Assembly: GCA_026210745.1 (NCBI GenBank)
Contig: CP110632.1
Coordinates: forward strand, 1,426,001-1,490,000
DNA from: Exobasidium rhododendri
Taxonomy: Eukaryota > Basidiomycota > Exobasidiomycetes > Exobasidiales > Exobasidiaceae
Direction of reading: 5' to 3'
DNA length: 64,000 nucleotides
This document shows positions 12,484 to 23,732 of this stretch, one piece after another. A program made the position numbers and the translations under genes. How positions within the stretch are numbered: the first letter of the stretch is position 1; each line of letters starts with the position of its first letter. The notes below the pieces were generated by a model. The model had not been told where the DNA came from. It searched no databases and saw only the letters and a program-made list of their open reading frames with translations.

Positions 12484-14587
12484 ATGAAGACTGACAGCGA
12501 TCAAGGAGCACTGAGCAGTAGCAGCTTTATGCAGAAGATGTCGAGCTTCCGATCACGCTCTTCTTCAAAAGCTTCGTCTATAAAGTCACTCAACTCGGCT
12601 CACTACAACAATCAAACAGCGTCTCCCACCCTGTCCGATCTTGGCCACTTTCAATACTTTACTCATCTACCGCTCGAATTGCAAACCCACATCTTGTCAT
12701 TCCTATCGTCCGACGTTCTACACAAGACAATGGGAAGGACAAACCGCTATTACAAAGGTCTAGTAGCGTCACACACTCGCCGAAGGATTCTCTCCATGAT
12801 GAGCCCTGGACCGTGGGATGTGCGATCGCTGGGTGACCACTACCGAGCACGCTTTAGAAGGATGCCTGAGAACGTGCTTGTGGTACGTAGTCTTGCGAAG
12901 GAGAAGCGATGGCGATGACCAGAACAATTCACTCATGATTTCGTTCCAATTATACGACCACCCACACACACAGTTTGAGGCTCAGAGGCCGATCGATACG
13001 TTGACCACCAAGCATGTCCTCTACTTTTCCCATTTCTCAACAACGACGACGAGCCACGACACTATCGGGGAAGTGCCAGGAGATGGTAGCAGCACTATGG
13101 CACACTTCACATTTGTACCCCTTGAGCGGGATCCTCATCGAAGTCAAAGTGTTGACAGTGCACAAACGATGCACACCAGCAGCAGTGCCATGTCGTCCAG
13201 TGACTACGCGCCGTCTTCGCCACCGCATCTACCACAGATACCGCCCAGCGAAGTTGCTCCGATCGTCAACGCATACACACGCTCACGCCTTCCCATCCTC
13301 CACGCGCAGGATCAAGATCGACTTCGTCAAAGTGTCGTCACCAGTAGTGTCCTTGCTCTCCAATCAACGTCTGGCTCTAGCACGCCGCGATCCTCCCACC
13401 CCCGCAGTCGACAAGCGTTCACTGACGTCGCGAGTCCTTTGTTGATGCGGAACACAACCACAGAGGAAGACGCAGCAACGCAATCACAAGAGCCTCCTCC
13501 ATCGGACACATCGACGACAGCTTCAGCGCAAACGCATTCGTTGCGTGCGAACACAGCGAGGGGGAGAGGATATGAGGGCTTCGAAGATAGTGCTCCTCGC
13601 TTGACGGGACATTGGTCGGAGCCGATTGCATCCTCTTCCGCCGCGTACGACAATGGTCAGAGCAGGAATGGCAGTGAATCTAGACGAAGCAAGGGCGACG
13701 AAAGAAAGCCGACGTATCGATTTCAGCTTGACCCACTCGACTCTTTTGAGTCGTGGATCTTGTCCCTAACGCTCCAGAGGAAGACAGAACTAGATAGATC
13801 ATCGGTACATGCAGCAAGTCAATCCAGGTCACGACCGATGCGATGGGAGAAGCGAGTCGCAGAAGGCCTCGATCGTGTCTTTCGAGAGTGGTTCAGCACG
13901 GGCAAGGATGAGGGTGGAAATATAAGTGGCTCAAGTTGGGGTGCAGGTCAAGCGAGCAACGCTCTTCATCGAGCCTCGTTGATTGCGTCGATGGGGAGGG
14001 GCTATTCTTCTTCTTTGCCGGCCACGGTTGACAGCTCTATGGGCAAATCACGAGAAGAAGCAACGAATTTGAGCCAAGAAGAAGGCAGCAAGGAAGAAGC
14101 AGGCGAAGAAGAGGCGGAGGCTTCTACTGCACTACCAGAGGCAAAGATGCTCGAGTTTGATGGACTGAGCTGTACGCTGGAGATACAGCCCCATCCCATC
14201 GACTCCACGTCCTTTCCCTCCCACCCGGCCCTGACTTCAATGTCTTCTGATCACTACCTTTCCAATTCGTCTCTACGATCTCACTACCACGACTCTTTTG
14301 TTTCCAGAGTAGAATTCACGTTTCATTGCGAGTCCATCATCATCAATGCCGCCCGTTTGCTCAGCGTACTGGAAATGGTGGAGATGGACATCGAACGGGC
14401 AAGCGAGCTGGCAAAACGAAAAGGTGGTCAAATCGTAGCAGGAAGCAGCGGTGGAACGACCTGGGCCTACTCAACAGGAGGAAGTAGTTATGCTACCACC
14501 AGCGCGAAGTACGACACTTCCACTCGATGGTCTTCAGACGGACCAGGAGGCGTCTCTGTTTTGGTATTTGGAGCAAGCAGACAGTAG
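12484..14587 (+). CDS. F-box protein, basidiomycete-type, function unknown
   Basis: Exons 12484-12882 and 12974-14587 (91-nt intron, GTACGT...CACACAG, phase 0) encode 670 residues. After a Ser-rich N-terminus, an F-box lies at about 59-105 (FTHLPLELQTHILSFLSSDV). The remainder is Ser/Thr-rich and largely disordered except for a C-terminal folded part with RFQLDPLDSFESWILSLTLQ, and then VSRVEFTFHCESIIINAARL. It is presumably an SCF adaptor. No WD40, LRR or Kelch repeats are visible, so its substrate-binding mode is unknown. It is transcribed divergently from the large F-box gene on its left and convergently with the next gene. Confidence 0.7.
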
Positions 14588-14700
14588 AAGGATTATTGAC
14601 ACCAGGTCAGGTCTATTTCATTTCTCCCATCGAGGGTATTTTGATCGAAAGTTACACTACAAGGGGTTTGCTTTAAGCATCTCGGGGGCAAACCTGAAGC

Positions 14701-17177
14701 TCACACCTCTTGCGGCCTGTTGCTGGCACCCGTTACAAAAGCTTCCAAGTCCAGGACGAGTTCTGCCAGTGACGATGGGATTCCTCCTTTCAAATCTTCC
14801 TTTGGAGCAAGTGCTTGCAGGAGGTAGATGCATCGCTTGACTAGTCGCTGACTGATCACCCGTTCTCCTTTCACCATTGATTCAAGCGTGGACATCTTCT
14901 CTTTGATCATGCGAAAGTGGCCTTCGTGCTCTTCTTTGTTGCACTGCGAAGCGGAGGAGCAGTCTTCGCCTTCGTCTTCCCGTGAGGCAAGGGAGCCCCG
15001 GAGATTGGGCAAGGACATCGACGCCTTCAGGGTGCGTGTGCTGGTCACCTTGCTATTCCCTTCATTCTCTTTGGTGAATGCGATGACACTCTCTCCTACT
15101 GTGCTGGTTGTTGCTGTGGGGGAAGTGAGAGTAGCAGGCGACAAAATACTGCCAGTCGCGGACTTCCTCGAGTAGACACTCAGAGACTTGCAGTCTTCCT
15201 TAGCCTCGTCCTCATCCTCGTCCTCGTGCCAAGCTTTGCAATCCGGAAAGGTCCTCAATGCTTCTGTGTGTGGCACTGGTTGCGTTTGGCTTGCCTTGAC
15301 AGGCAATGCTACCTCCTCTTCCTCTTGCGTCAATTGCTGCGGTGCAGAAAGCTGTGGCTGTGGCTGCTCCTGCTTCATACTTGCATCTACCACCACCAAG
15401 GTCTCTCTCTTAATTACGATGGACGGAAGCGGAGGCGGGACTTCTTCAAGAGGTGCAGCGGTCCTGGCATTGCTGAACACAGTACTCTTCTTCTTCTTGA
15501 TCAAATTAGTCGTGGACTTGACTCGAGCTCGAAGTGTCTTCATCGTCTTGCCGCTTATGCTTGTCGCATCGGCTTCTAGTCTGTCGTTGTTCGCAGCTGT
15601 GGTCGGTGATGGCGGCATGCGCTTCGGAGAAGGCAGTGGATGGAGAGATCGGAAGGGGTCGGCCTGCGTCGTCTCGTCTTGACTGAGTCTCTGCAAAGCA
15701 GGCGATGTTGGAAATGGAATACCCTCATGACCGTTACGGAACGCAGAGATGTCCTTGGTGGGCAACGGCGGAAGTGATGAAGTGGCACCCTTTGAAGAGG
15801 CAAACAAGTTCGGAAGACTCGGTCGATTCTTGATCAACCTTGGATGTTTTGTATCATTCGTTTTTGTCGCACTCCTTTTCCTCGATTTTGTGTCATTGAT
15901 CACGGAGGGAGTGGAAGTCGATACTCGAGAAAGGGCCCCACATTGCTGCTCCTCCTCATCACCATCATGATGCACATCAACGGGAGCAGGACCGCTTTGA
16001 TGACGGAGCTTGCCGAACGATTTGATCCTCTTGAAGAACCTTGCCCGTGCCGACTGAAGGAGTTTGGAGTTGGCGTCGTCTATATTGACCCACGATGGCG
16101 ACGACGGCGCTGGTCCGCTCGCCTTCAAGAACATGGCCAGCTGCAGAGGAACGAGAAGGAAAGAAGTCAGTCGTTGCCCTTGGATTCTCTCGCCCGTGGA
16201 ATTTGCACTCTTACCTCCTTGTTGCCCGTCTGGTTCTGGTCGATGGTGGCAGCGCGGACGATGGTCGTCGCATTTTGGAACGCTTCTCCACTGTCGTCTT
16301 CATCCTGGGTGGTGTAGGCCTCGCTAGAGTCCGACTCTGTGTCAGCAAGCGAGGAATCTACGTTGCTTCTGTTTTGGTGGGTCAAACGAAGATCAGCTTC
16401 GGCACTGACAGCAGCAGCGTCTGGATAAAGTGGAATGTAGTGAGGATCTGGACTACCGGACAAGTCAGAAGGAGAGTCTCCTTCGGTGTTCTGCGTCTCG
16501 ATTTGGCTCGATTCGACCGCGTCCCAGGTGGTCTCGGCTGTCTTTGTCTGTTCTTGTTGTTGCGCTTGTTCCTCCTCGACTTCCACCATCATCTCCATTG
16601 CGTTGATCCGGGAAGTATTATCATCACCATCATCATCATCGTCTCCGTACCGTGAGATCTGCTCCTCAAAGTGTTCGTCAAATGGCTGACTATCGAGTGT
16701 CGAGTCGTTGAATGCGTCGATCTCTACATAGTCGCTGTATGCTGCCATGAGTGTGGGATCCAAATTACTATATCGTGCTGCTGCTTCCAGTTGTCTCTTT
16801 GGTAGCAGGCTTAGTTTCTTCGCAGATGTCGTCGTCTGCTGTGAGACTGAGATCGTTGCGATTGAGTCTGCGCTGATGATCCTCTGAACTTCTTGCTGCT
16901 GCTGCTCTATGCCCTGGGAGTGTATACTGACTGATACAGTCTCGACCTTGACACAGTTTCCCTTTTCGCTTTCTCCGATTATTCTGGACATCGTCTTGGA
17001 CTTGACGGTGGCATTGCGTTGTAGTAGAATGGACGTCCGTTGCTTTTGCTGAATGACAGTCAAGGTCGTGGTGTCTAGGTCGTCGTCGAGCAAGCCCACC
17101 CAGTCGACGTAGTCTGTGCAGAGGATGGAGAGTGTCGGCGAAGGTGGGGAGGGGTGATACGTCGTAGGGATGGCCAT
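14701..17177 (-). CDS. Large disordered protein, unknown
   Basis: Exons 16215-17177 and 14701-16140, joined across a 74-nt GTAAG...CTGCAG intron in phase 0, encode 800 residues. No known domain is recognised. Visible features are a Gln-rich patch (about 85-100), an Asp/Glu cluster near 190-220, a basic amphipathic segment just after the splice (ARARFFKRIKSFGKLR), Ser/Pro-rich low-complexity stretches, and a short predicted helical C-terminus (IKEKMSTLESMVKGERVISQ, then LLQALAPKEDL). An in-frame ATG at 17297 would add 40 residues, but that extension looks like translated leader. It could be a signalling scaffold; no function is claimed. Confidence 0.6.
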
Positions 17178-17626
17178 GGCAGGTAACAAAGATAAGGAAG
17201 AAGGAGAAGATGAAGAATAGAAGAAATCCGGGGGGAAAGGAAGAATGCGCTCGAATTGGCCTGCTAGGAAGACGACTGAGACGTCCCTTTTAATCATTTA
17301 CGCTCATTCTTCTGCCTTGTTAGAACCACCCCTTTCCCCTCATCCGCCTCTCATTGCTATCACAAGTGCGATCTGAGCACAAGTTGAATTCAAACAAGAA
17401 ACTGCTGACAGGGGTAGGTAGACGCACGATCATGAATCTCATTTACACCTCGAGATCCGAGCGCTGCCTGTACTTCATCTTCTTCTCCATAATTCCCCCT
17501 TTCTTAAGTAAAGAGGCGCAAGGACAGATCTGCTTATTCACAATGATGAAAAGCACGGTAGCAGATTCTAAAAGAGACAAGTATGAAATGATATTGAATT
17601 GATTGAGGCGCAGAAGAGAGAATCGA
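17178..17626. other. Intergenic, upstream of the 800-residue protein gene
   Basis: 449 bp between the stop of the HAC1-like spliced frame (17627) and the next minus-strand gene. It carries a pyrimidine-rich leader near 17310-17340 and small open frames without support. Confidence 0.4.
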
Positions 17627-18966
17627 TTATACATTTATTTCATGGCCCAAACCACACTCTCGTCGAATGACCTCTAGGAGGGGCAGACCCTCTCCACTAT
17701 CATCTTGAATATCCATATCGATATCTACATACTGGTCCACCGACAGCAACGCTTCGAGATCAAAATCGTTGCTGGGTAGCAGCGTTTCTTCACCGCTATT
17801 AAAAGTCGGTGTCACATCATCTTGCCGGACATCAATCTGGCCAGCTTGTGCGAGCGTTCCTGCACTTTGCTTGTCTTGTTGCGCTTCACCATCCTCACCC
17901 GTACTCGAATGCGTATTTTCCTGGTAGTCGGTAGACGATTCGAGCATACCTTCGAGGTACTGAGCCAGCCAGTTGCTGCTTTCCTCTCCCGTTCCTTCTC
18001 CGCAGCTTCCTTGACTGCTAACGACTTGCTCACCTTGCTCACCACTCGCACTCTCTGCCCAGAGAGCCACATCTCCTCCCTCATTGCTGCGGCCATTGAT
18101 TGGCTCAGCCGTCTTGTCTGTTGCCTGCTTTCGATTCCCTGCTTCTTTGCAACGTTCGCCTTGATGATCAGAGTCGACGTCAGTGATGCCCGCTGCTGGG
18201 CCGGTGCGCTATTGCTAGCACACCTTGTCGCCTCCACTGCAGGGAGGCGAGCATCAGAGATTGTCAAGTCTTTTGGTGTAATCATCAAAGCATTTGGCAA
18301 AGTAGAAAGGGAAGAAGCAGGCGAGACAATCACGGACGAGCTTATCGGCGCTGCAAATGAGGTAGAATCTGTGGTCCTTTGAGAGAGGGCTTGAGGGGTG
18401 ATGCAAAGGAGAGAAGAAGAAGTAGCGTCAACTGCTTTGGGAAGAGATGATGGTGAGAAAGGCGTAGAATCTGTCGTGACTTGCTCCACGTTCCCCTTGT
18501 TTGCTCCAGTAGCATTGAGAAGAGTCTTGACCAAATCCTCCAGTGCTTTGATCCTAGTCGTCATCTCTGCCTTTTCGGCTCGAAGCTGTGTGACTTCTAC
18601 CTCCAGATTGACGACATGATTTTTCTTCCGGTCTCGACTGTGCTGAGCAGACACACGATTTCGTGCAGCTCTTGCTTCCAATCGTGCGACTCGAGCGGGG
18701 TCCATCTTACCCTTGCTCTTGCTCTTGAGAGTCGAGCGGGACGATGCACTTGTGGCAGTCGTTGTAGTCGATGAAGAGTTGCCTTCATCGTCGTCATCAC
18801 CATCGTTATCGTCCTCTCCGTCCATGATACTGGAGGCAGGCGAACTGGTGCGAGTGGAAAAGGGTGAACCAAGCGATCTCTTGCGCTTATGTGACGTCGG
18901 CGATGGTGAGTCGTTTAGGGGAGACATGGCTAGACTGCTGGTTGTGGCGGTGGCGGCGGTGCTCAT
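17627..18966 (-). CDS. HAC1: HAC1/CIB1-type bZIP unfolded-protein-response factor
   Basis: The 5' frame begins at 18966 and encodes an acidic, Ser-rich N-terminus and a bZIP at about 91-150. The basic region AARNRVSAQHSRDRKK has the N-x7-R signature and the RDRKK run typical of Hac1/XBP1/Cib1. A leucine zipper follows. Unspliced, this frame ends at 17812 (384 residues) with an Arg/Lys-rich tail. Removing 18196-18239 (44 nt) joins exon 18240-18966 to exon 17627-18195, giving 431 residues. The new C-terminus is acidic, with NDFDLEALLSVDQYVDIDMD near the end, as expected for an activation domain. In fungi the IRE1 kinase-RNase excises such an intron during ER stress and tRNA ligase rejoins the exons; the protein then activates chaperone and ERAD genes. 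Family assignment is strong; the splice is inferred from hairpins and frame. Confidence 0.8.
18188..18201 (-). promoter_or_regulatory. Candidate IRE1-site hairpin at 3' cut
   Basis: On the mRNA strand GCCC and GGGC flank AGCAGC, with the cut inside CAG|CAGC. The stem is only 4 bp (or 3 bp plus a bulge around a 7-nt loop), weaker than the 5' hairpin. Confidence 0.5.
18196..18239 (-). other. Predicted IRE1-type non-spliceosomal intron (44 nt)
   Basis: The intron lacks GT-AG ends. On the mRNA strand the 5' cut is CTG|CAGT and the 3' cut is CAG|CAGC, both matching the CNG|CNGN rule of IRE1 substrates. Both cuts fall after the first base of a codon in their respective frames, so excision shifts translation cleanly from the bZIP frame into the acidic C-terminal frame. 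The intron also contains the TAG that otherwise closes the acidic frame upstream. Confidence 0.7.
18228..18250 (-). promoter_or_regulatory. IRE1-site stem-loop at 5' cut of HAC1 intron
   Basis: On the mRNA strand a perfect 8-bp stem, TCGCCTCC paired with GGAGGCGA, closes a 7-nt loop CTGCAGT. Loop size, the conserved C1, G3, C4 and G6 positions, and the cut after G3 all fit known HAC1/XBP1 substrates. Confidence 0.75.
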
Positions 18967-19444
18967 GGTGCGATACAGGTGTGTGTGTGTGTGTGTTGGA
19001 TATTATAGTGATAGTGATAGTGATACAAGTAATAGAGACAAGTCAAAAGAATGTTGAGTGAGAGAATTGGGCGAGAGGGCGAGAGACTGGATGACGTGGA
19101 AGCAGGGGCAAAGTTAAGGGCGGAGAAGGGCGAGTTTGTGAGAGATCGTGGTATGCAACAGAAGTCTAATTTTGATCCTACTCTCCTCCTTAACCTACGT
19201 GGAAGGGGGCCGCCCCCTTTGACCGCTCAGCATTTCGAAAGATCTGGAAAGCTGAACTTGAAAGCGGAGAGCAGGAGAGCCACGTGGGAAAGTATGAGAT
19301 ATGCCTCTCGGCCGAGAGAGCAGCCTGGCGTCATATTGCGTAGTAGCGTTAGGACAGTAGGTACTGTAGTAAGTAGTAAGTCGAATCTGTATTACTCCAC
19401 CAGAGGTAGCTACCGCTGCTCGCCATCCCAGTCGCTCATCTCTC
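18967..19444. other. Divergent promoter, HAC1 / FBXO9-like gene
   Basis: 478 bp between start codons. Close to the HAC1 start there is a (GT)n run (18979-18994, read as CA repeats in the HAC1 leader) and three AGTGAT hexamers (about 19005-19022). No UPR element could be asserted by eye. Confidence 0.45.
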
Positions 19445-21267
19445 ATGACGAGTGCAGAAGATGATGAGCGATCAGCGTTATCTCACACTCTGCGGGACAA
19501 GCTGAAGCTGGAGCAGCCACCTACGCCAGCAGAGGAGGATGAACTGGCTCGATTTCGTCGCGAGTGGGAGGCGGAGGTGACAAAGGCAAAAGGAGCACCA
19601 GCGGCTATTTCATCGGATGTCTCCATTGCGTCTGGCTCAGGCTCGTCGTCGTCCACTCTGAACCGGCATGATATTCTATCAAGAGCTCGACCTGTCAGCA
19701 ATAATGAATTATCGAGACGACAGTTGCAGGCGACAAGAGATGCCGATCGTGCATCTTCTACATTGAATCGAGTGGAGGAAGTAGAGCTGGGCGAGGATGG
19801 CATACAAGCACCCATCCGTCTTATGAGGAGGGCAGTAGAGTGCTATGCTCAGGCAGTCGAATCAGAGCGAAGCGGGAAGTTGGACGAAGCACTTGTGCAA
19901 TATCGCAAGGCTTTCAAGTTAGATCCAAACGCAGATAGATTATTTGAGAGAGCTAGTAATGCCATTCAAGCGGAGGTGGAGTATGGCGGGACAGGCACTC
20001 TCGGGAGGAAAGATGTTCTCATCGAGACGGAGGATGTCCGAAGTAGTCTCTGCAAGGCTCTCAATGTGGAAGACTATCGATATAGAGCAATGAAGGAGCA
20101 GGAGGGCCGCAAAGAGCAGCAATCTGTCAAGGGTGTCTCCGATGTTGCTGCCACTACGCCTACCGCGACCAATGACAAGCACATCAGCGGTCGAGATGAC
20201 CTTTCAGCCTTGATCGATAGACTCTCAGTCCACAGTGGCGGAGAGCGAGACTTTAGTGAAGTCCGTCTGGAAGCGGAAGACGAAGAGAAGCCAATTCCTT
20301 TTGCAAAGTTACCCGAAGAGATACTTCTTCACATTCTGACCTTTATTGCTGCTCCAAAGGGAAGAAGAGGCGCTCTCATAGGTAAAACAGCATCGGAAGA
20401 GCAACAGCAAAAGTCCAGTAACGCTGGAGGAGGAGACGAGACGGGAGAGAGTGCGCCTATAGAGAGGCCAGAAAGAAAGCAGGTCGGTATCGGGGTAGTC
20501 CTGGCAGGACCAGACTACATGTCCATTGAGAGCCTAGGCCGAACGTGCTGGAGATTTCGACTCTTGACGAGAGCGTGGAGCGTCTGGAGGTGAGTTTGCT
20601 GCTATCGGGAGAGAAGCCTAACACATAGTATATTCACACCTCCTCTTTGTTCAGACTCATCGTTCGAGAAACATACTTCCCGCCTCAAATCTCTTCCAAG
20701 CTGCCTCTCACTTCCCTCGTCGAAGCGCACAACAACGACTGGCGCACTGCGTTTGTAGAGCAGCCCCGTGTACGACTGAACGGCGCCTATATTGCAGCAT
20801 GTCACTACAGTCGAGTAGGAGTGCATGAAGAAAACATCTGGGTTCGAGTGGTTCATGTAGTGGAATTTTATCGTTCGCTGCGTTTCCTACCAGACGGTCG
20901 CACCCTTTCTCTCCTTACCACTGACGCACCAAGTCAGACTATTCGAAAGATGGAGCCTTCGCTTCGTGGAGTAAAAGGATTCGCTATTGGAAAGTGGACG
21001 TTGCACCCTCAGGGTCTTGCCGATGATCAAGCGTACTCTCGGCCAGTAGGACCAAAGATCATCGTCGACGACCTTCGAGATAAGTCAATGAGCCGCTATA
21101 CTTTTCGAATCATATTAAAATTAGACAAGACTTCTCGTGGAAAGTGGAACAAGATGGACATTTTAGAGTACGACAGTATTAATCTGGAGAGCGGCGAAGT
21201 GTGTGCCTTGCCCTTGAATCATAAGAAGCCCTTCCACTTCTCGACTGTTCGTAGCTACGGAATCTGA
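19445..21267 (+). CDS. HRT3: F-box protein, FBXO9/Hrt3/Pof7 family
   Basis: Exons 19445-20589 and 20655-21267 (65-nt intron splitting an Arg codon AG|A) encode 585 residues. Residues about 120-185 form a TPR-like helical pair (AVECYAQAVESERSGKLDEA...YRKAFKLDPNADRLFERA). An F-box follows near 280 (FAKLPEEILLHILTFIAA), interrupted by a Ser/Gln/Gly insertion. The C-terminal part (LNGAYIAACHYSR, then EFYRSLRFLPDG) is the conserved FBXO9/Hrt3 domain. The order TPR, F-box and beta-rich C-terminus matches this family, which acts in SCF ligases linked to nutrient or TOR signalling in other eukaryotes. It is divergent from HAC1. Confidence 0.88.
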
Positions 21268-21423
21268 TATAGAATGTATCTTCATCCCCCCCCTTTCCTT
21301 TCTCCCCTCTCCCGCATTCGCAACTACATTTGTAATAGTAATAGGATATTGCATCATCATTTCGATTACAGCCCTGCTACGGACCATTCCATTCCAGAAA
21401 AAGCAGACACGGACGACTTCGCC

Positions 21424-23732
21424 TCAGAATGCAAAGGACTCTACTTTGATCTTATCGTTGGGTATATTTGCTGAGTGGAGTGCCTCTTGAGCCGTCCTGG
21501 CAAAGGCCGGACCGCCACAAACGACAACTTCTTCAGCTTGCATCAATGCCTCTCTGTGCTTCTGTGGCAGTACAAAGCCGCTGCCTCCATTTTCTTGCGA
21601 CGTAAGTGACTCGGGGGTAAGTCTCCTGCCAATGAGAATGTGGAAATGCAGAATGACATTGCCAGGTAGGTCCTCTTGAGAACTACCTATCTCACTGTCG
21701 CCCTCTTCACCAGCCGGTCGAGCGCCAGCCAGAAGGAAAGCCTGAATGTGCAGACGAGTGGTGCCCTTCTTCTGCTCACCGTGCTGGAATGCCTGTCGTA
21801 TTACTTGTTTGAAGACGCCTACTTCGGTCCACTTGACTGCAATCACCGCTAGTACTTCTCCCTTGCCACCACTTCTCTCTTTCATGCAGCTCAAGCTCGG
21901 CAGCAAAGGCGTCATTCCGATGCCTGAAAGGAAAAATGCCAGTCGAATTGTAGTTTCTCCGTGACTGATCGGTGGTACCATAGAGGAGCCATCTACACCG
22001 AGGACTTCGATTTGAGTTCTCGCTGTCGGTGGGATCTCGCCTTCATCTAGCTCTTCTCTCAACATCTTTGCCTGATGGAACAGATTCGGTGTCACTCCTC
22101 CTCGATCTTTCCTTCTCAGCGTGAGTTGGAATTGCTGCATAGTCCCGTCTTCCCCGACTTGGGCATGCGAAATGGTCCAGCTTCGTGTGCCATCGTCATT
22201 CAGATCTTTCTCTCCTCCTCGGAAGTTAGCCATGTGGGAGTAGAGCTGCACCCGTGTATCCAGCAAATTGTAGCAATCTAGAATGATATGCTGACCAGGA
22301 AGGTAAGGAAGAGGTTGATCAGAGAGGAACGTAAGGGTAGCGATCTTGGGAGTGTAGAACTGTGCGTCGATGAGAGAAGCGACTGGTCTCTTGACGATGG
22401 AGGAAGCAAGCGTCAAGGATGATTGCTCGCTGTTCAGGAGGCGGATAGGTGGATTATAAGGTGACCACCCAACGGCGATCTCGTGGACAGGTTGTGGATC
22501 TCGAGCTGTCGCTGGGCTCTCGACGACAGCGGCAAATATGGGAAGACCGTGACGTACAAGCGTCCACTTGTGAGGCCAGAGCTTGACTGCCCCTTTGACC
22601 CCACGTATTAGATTACTAGCCTCTTCGTTTGCAAGCACTTGAGCAGAGCATGAGAGGTGAAGTAGATCGCTGAATCGGGAAGAGCTGTCACTCCAGACGG
22701 GAATGGTGATGCCGGCCACAGGATCACCGGTGATGTTTCCCAGCGACTGCATTAGTCTGTAGTGTGAGTATTATACCCTCCATTCAGCTTTTCTGAAATA
22801 TATACGAATGCACTCAACAACAAATAACACTCACCGGTTGCCTGACCAGTCTGGAAGGACGATGCAAATACTCTGAGCTTCATCATCCCAGAATGTGCGC
22901 AGGAAACCCGGCGGACCTCCTCGGATGTTATTTCCCAGCCGAGCCGGATCTGCCGGATACGCTTCAAGGTCACCAGAATGTCTGCTTGCAAGGAATAGCA
23001 GATCAGCCCTGGAGATGATGGATAAAACTTCCGGCGAGAGCTGATCGCCCTTGCCATGTGTTGTTGTTGTTTGCGAGAAGGAACTTTCGCTGGCGGGTAT
23101 GAGATACCGAGCATTGATGTCTAGGGAAGGGACGGGGCAGACCAAGAAGGTTATCAACGATAGAGTCCTACCTCCTCTCAACGAACGAATAGCTCACACT
23201 TGGGGCAGTTGCCGAACGTGGAGACCACGTCCATATGGAACACAAAAGCGACGTCGTTGTCGCTCTGAGGAGCCTGATCGATGCTGACGATGACACATTC
23301 CATCTTGTTCCTTCGCCGATTTTGGAGCATTACACCCACTGCCGCTAATTGGAATGCTCGTCTGGCAATACCCTTTTCGCGGTAGGGTCGTACACCTCGA
23401 GTCAACTCTTCCTGCAATTTGAGCAAGCAGGCCCGGATAGGAACACCTACGGGCGCCTTAATCGTACACTTCAGTCTGCTGCTTCTGTAGTCGTCGCTCG
23501 CGACTATTTGTAGGAAGTCGGTGTCCCCATCGTTGCATAGCAAGCTGGCCCAAGGCATTTCCTCCTCATCGAGTGTCGTGACGCTCAGGAAGGGCAATGA
23601 GCTGAGAAAGGAAGTCATAAAGGAAGGGGCACCATCTTCGTAATTCTGCCACATCCCCCAAACGTCATCCTCGTATCCTCGTGCTTGCTGTGCAGCAATC
23701 TCACCAGGATGCCAGCCAGTCGGGAGAGGCAT
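21424..23732 (-). CDS. PNPOx-like / ferredoxin-NADP reductase-like fusion
   Basis: Three exons, 23198-23732, 22835-23120 and 21424-22756, encode 717 residues. The first join gives NCPKYINARYLIP and the second gives GNRLMQSLGN, both in frame. The N-terminal 300 residues carry a pyridoxamine-5'-phosphate-oxidase-like split barrel (MPWASLLCNDGDTDFLQI; RADLLFLASRH; GGPPGFLR), expected to bind FMN. The C-terminal half resembles an FAD/NAD(P)-binding reductase: LPYLPGQHIILDCY for the FAD-binding barrel, FFLSGIGMTPLLPSL for the nucleotide-binding glycine motif, and a terminal VVVCGGPAFARTAQEAL. No 2Fe-2S cysteine motif is seen at the end. It is probably a soluble flavin oxidoreductase; the electron acceptor is unknown. 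Confidence 0.8.

Noticed and set aside
17962-18035. A conventional 74-nt GT-AG intron (GTGAGCAAG... to ...GGCTCAG) in the HAC1-like gene would also link the two frames
   Set aside because: It lacks a clear pyrimidine tract, and its sequence continues as protein-like acidic coding in the post-splice frame. The upstream hairpin pair explains the shift better. It remains the main alternative to test.
18091-18097. CCGCAGC, a literal XBP1-type 5' IRE1 loop sequence, inside the HAC1 overlap
   Set aside because: The flanks cannot form a stem, and the phase does not connect to the acidic frame with any downstream CNGCNG site.
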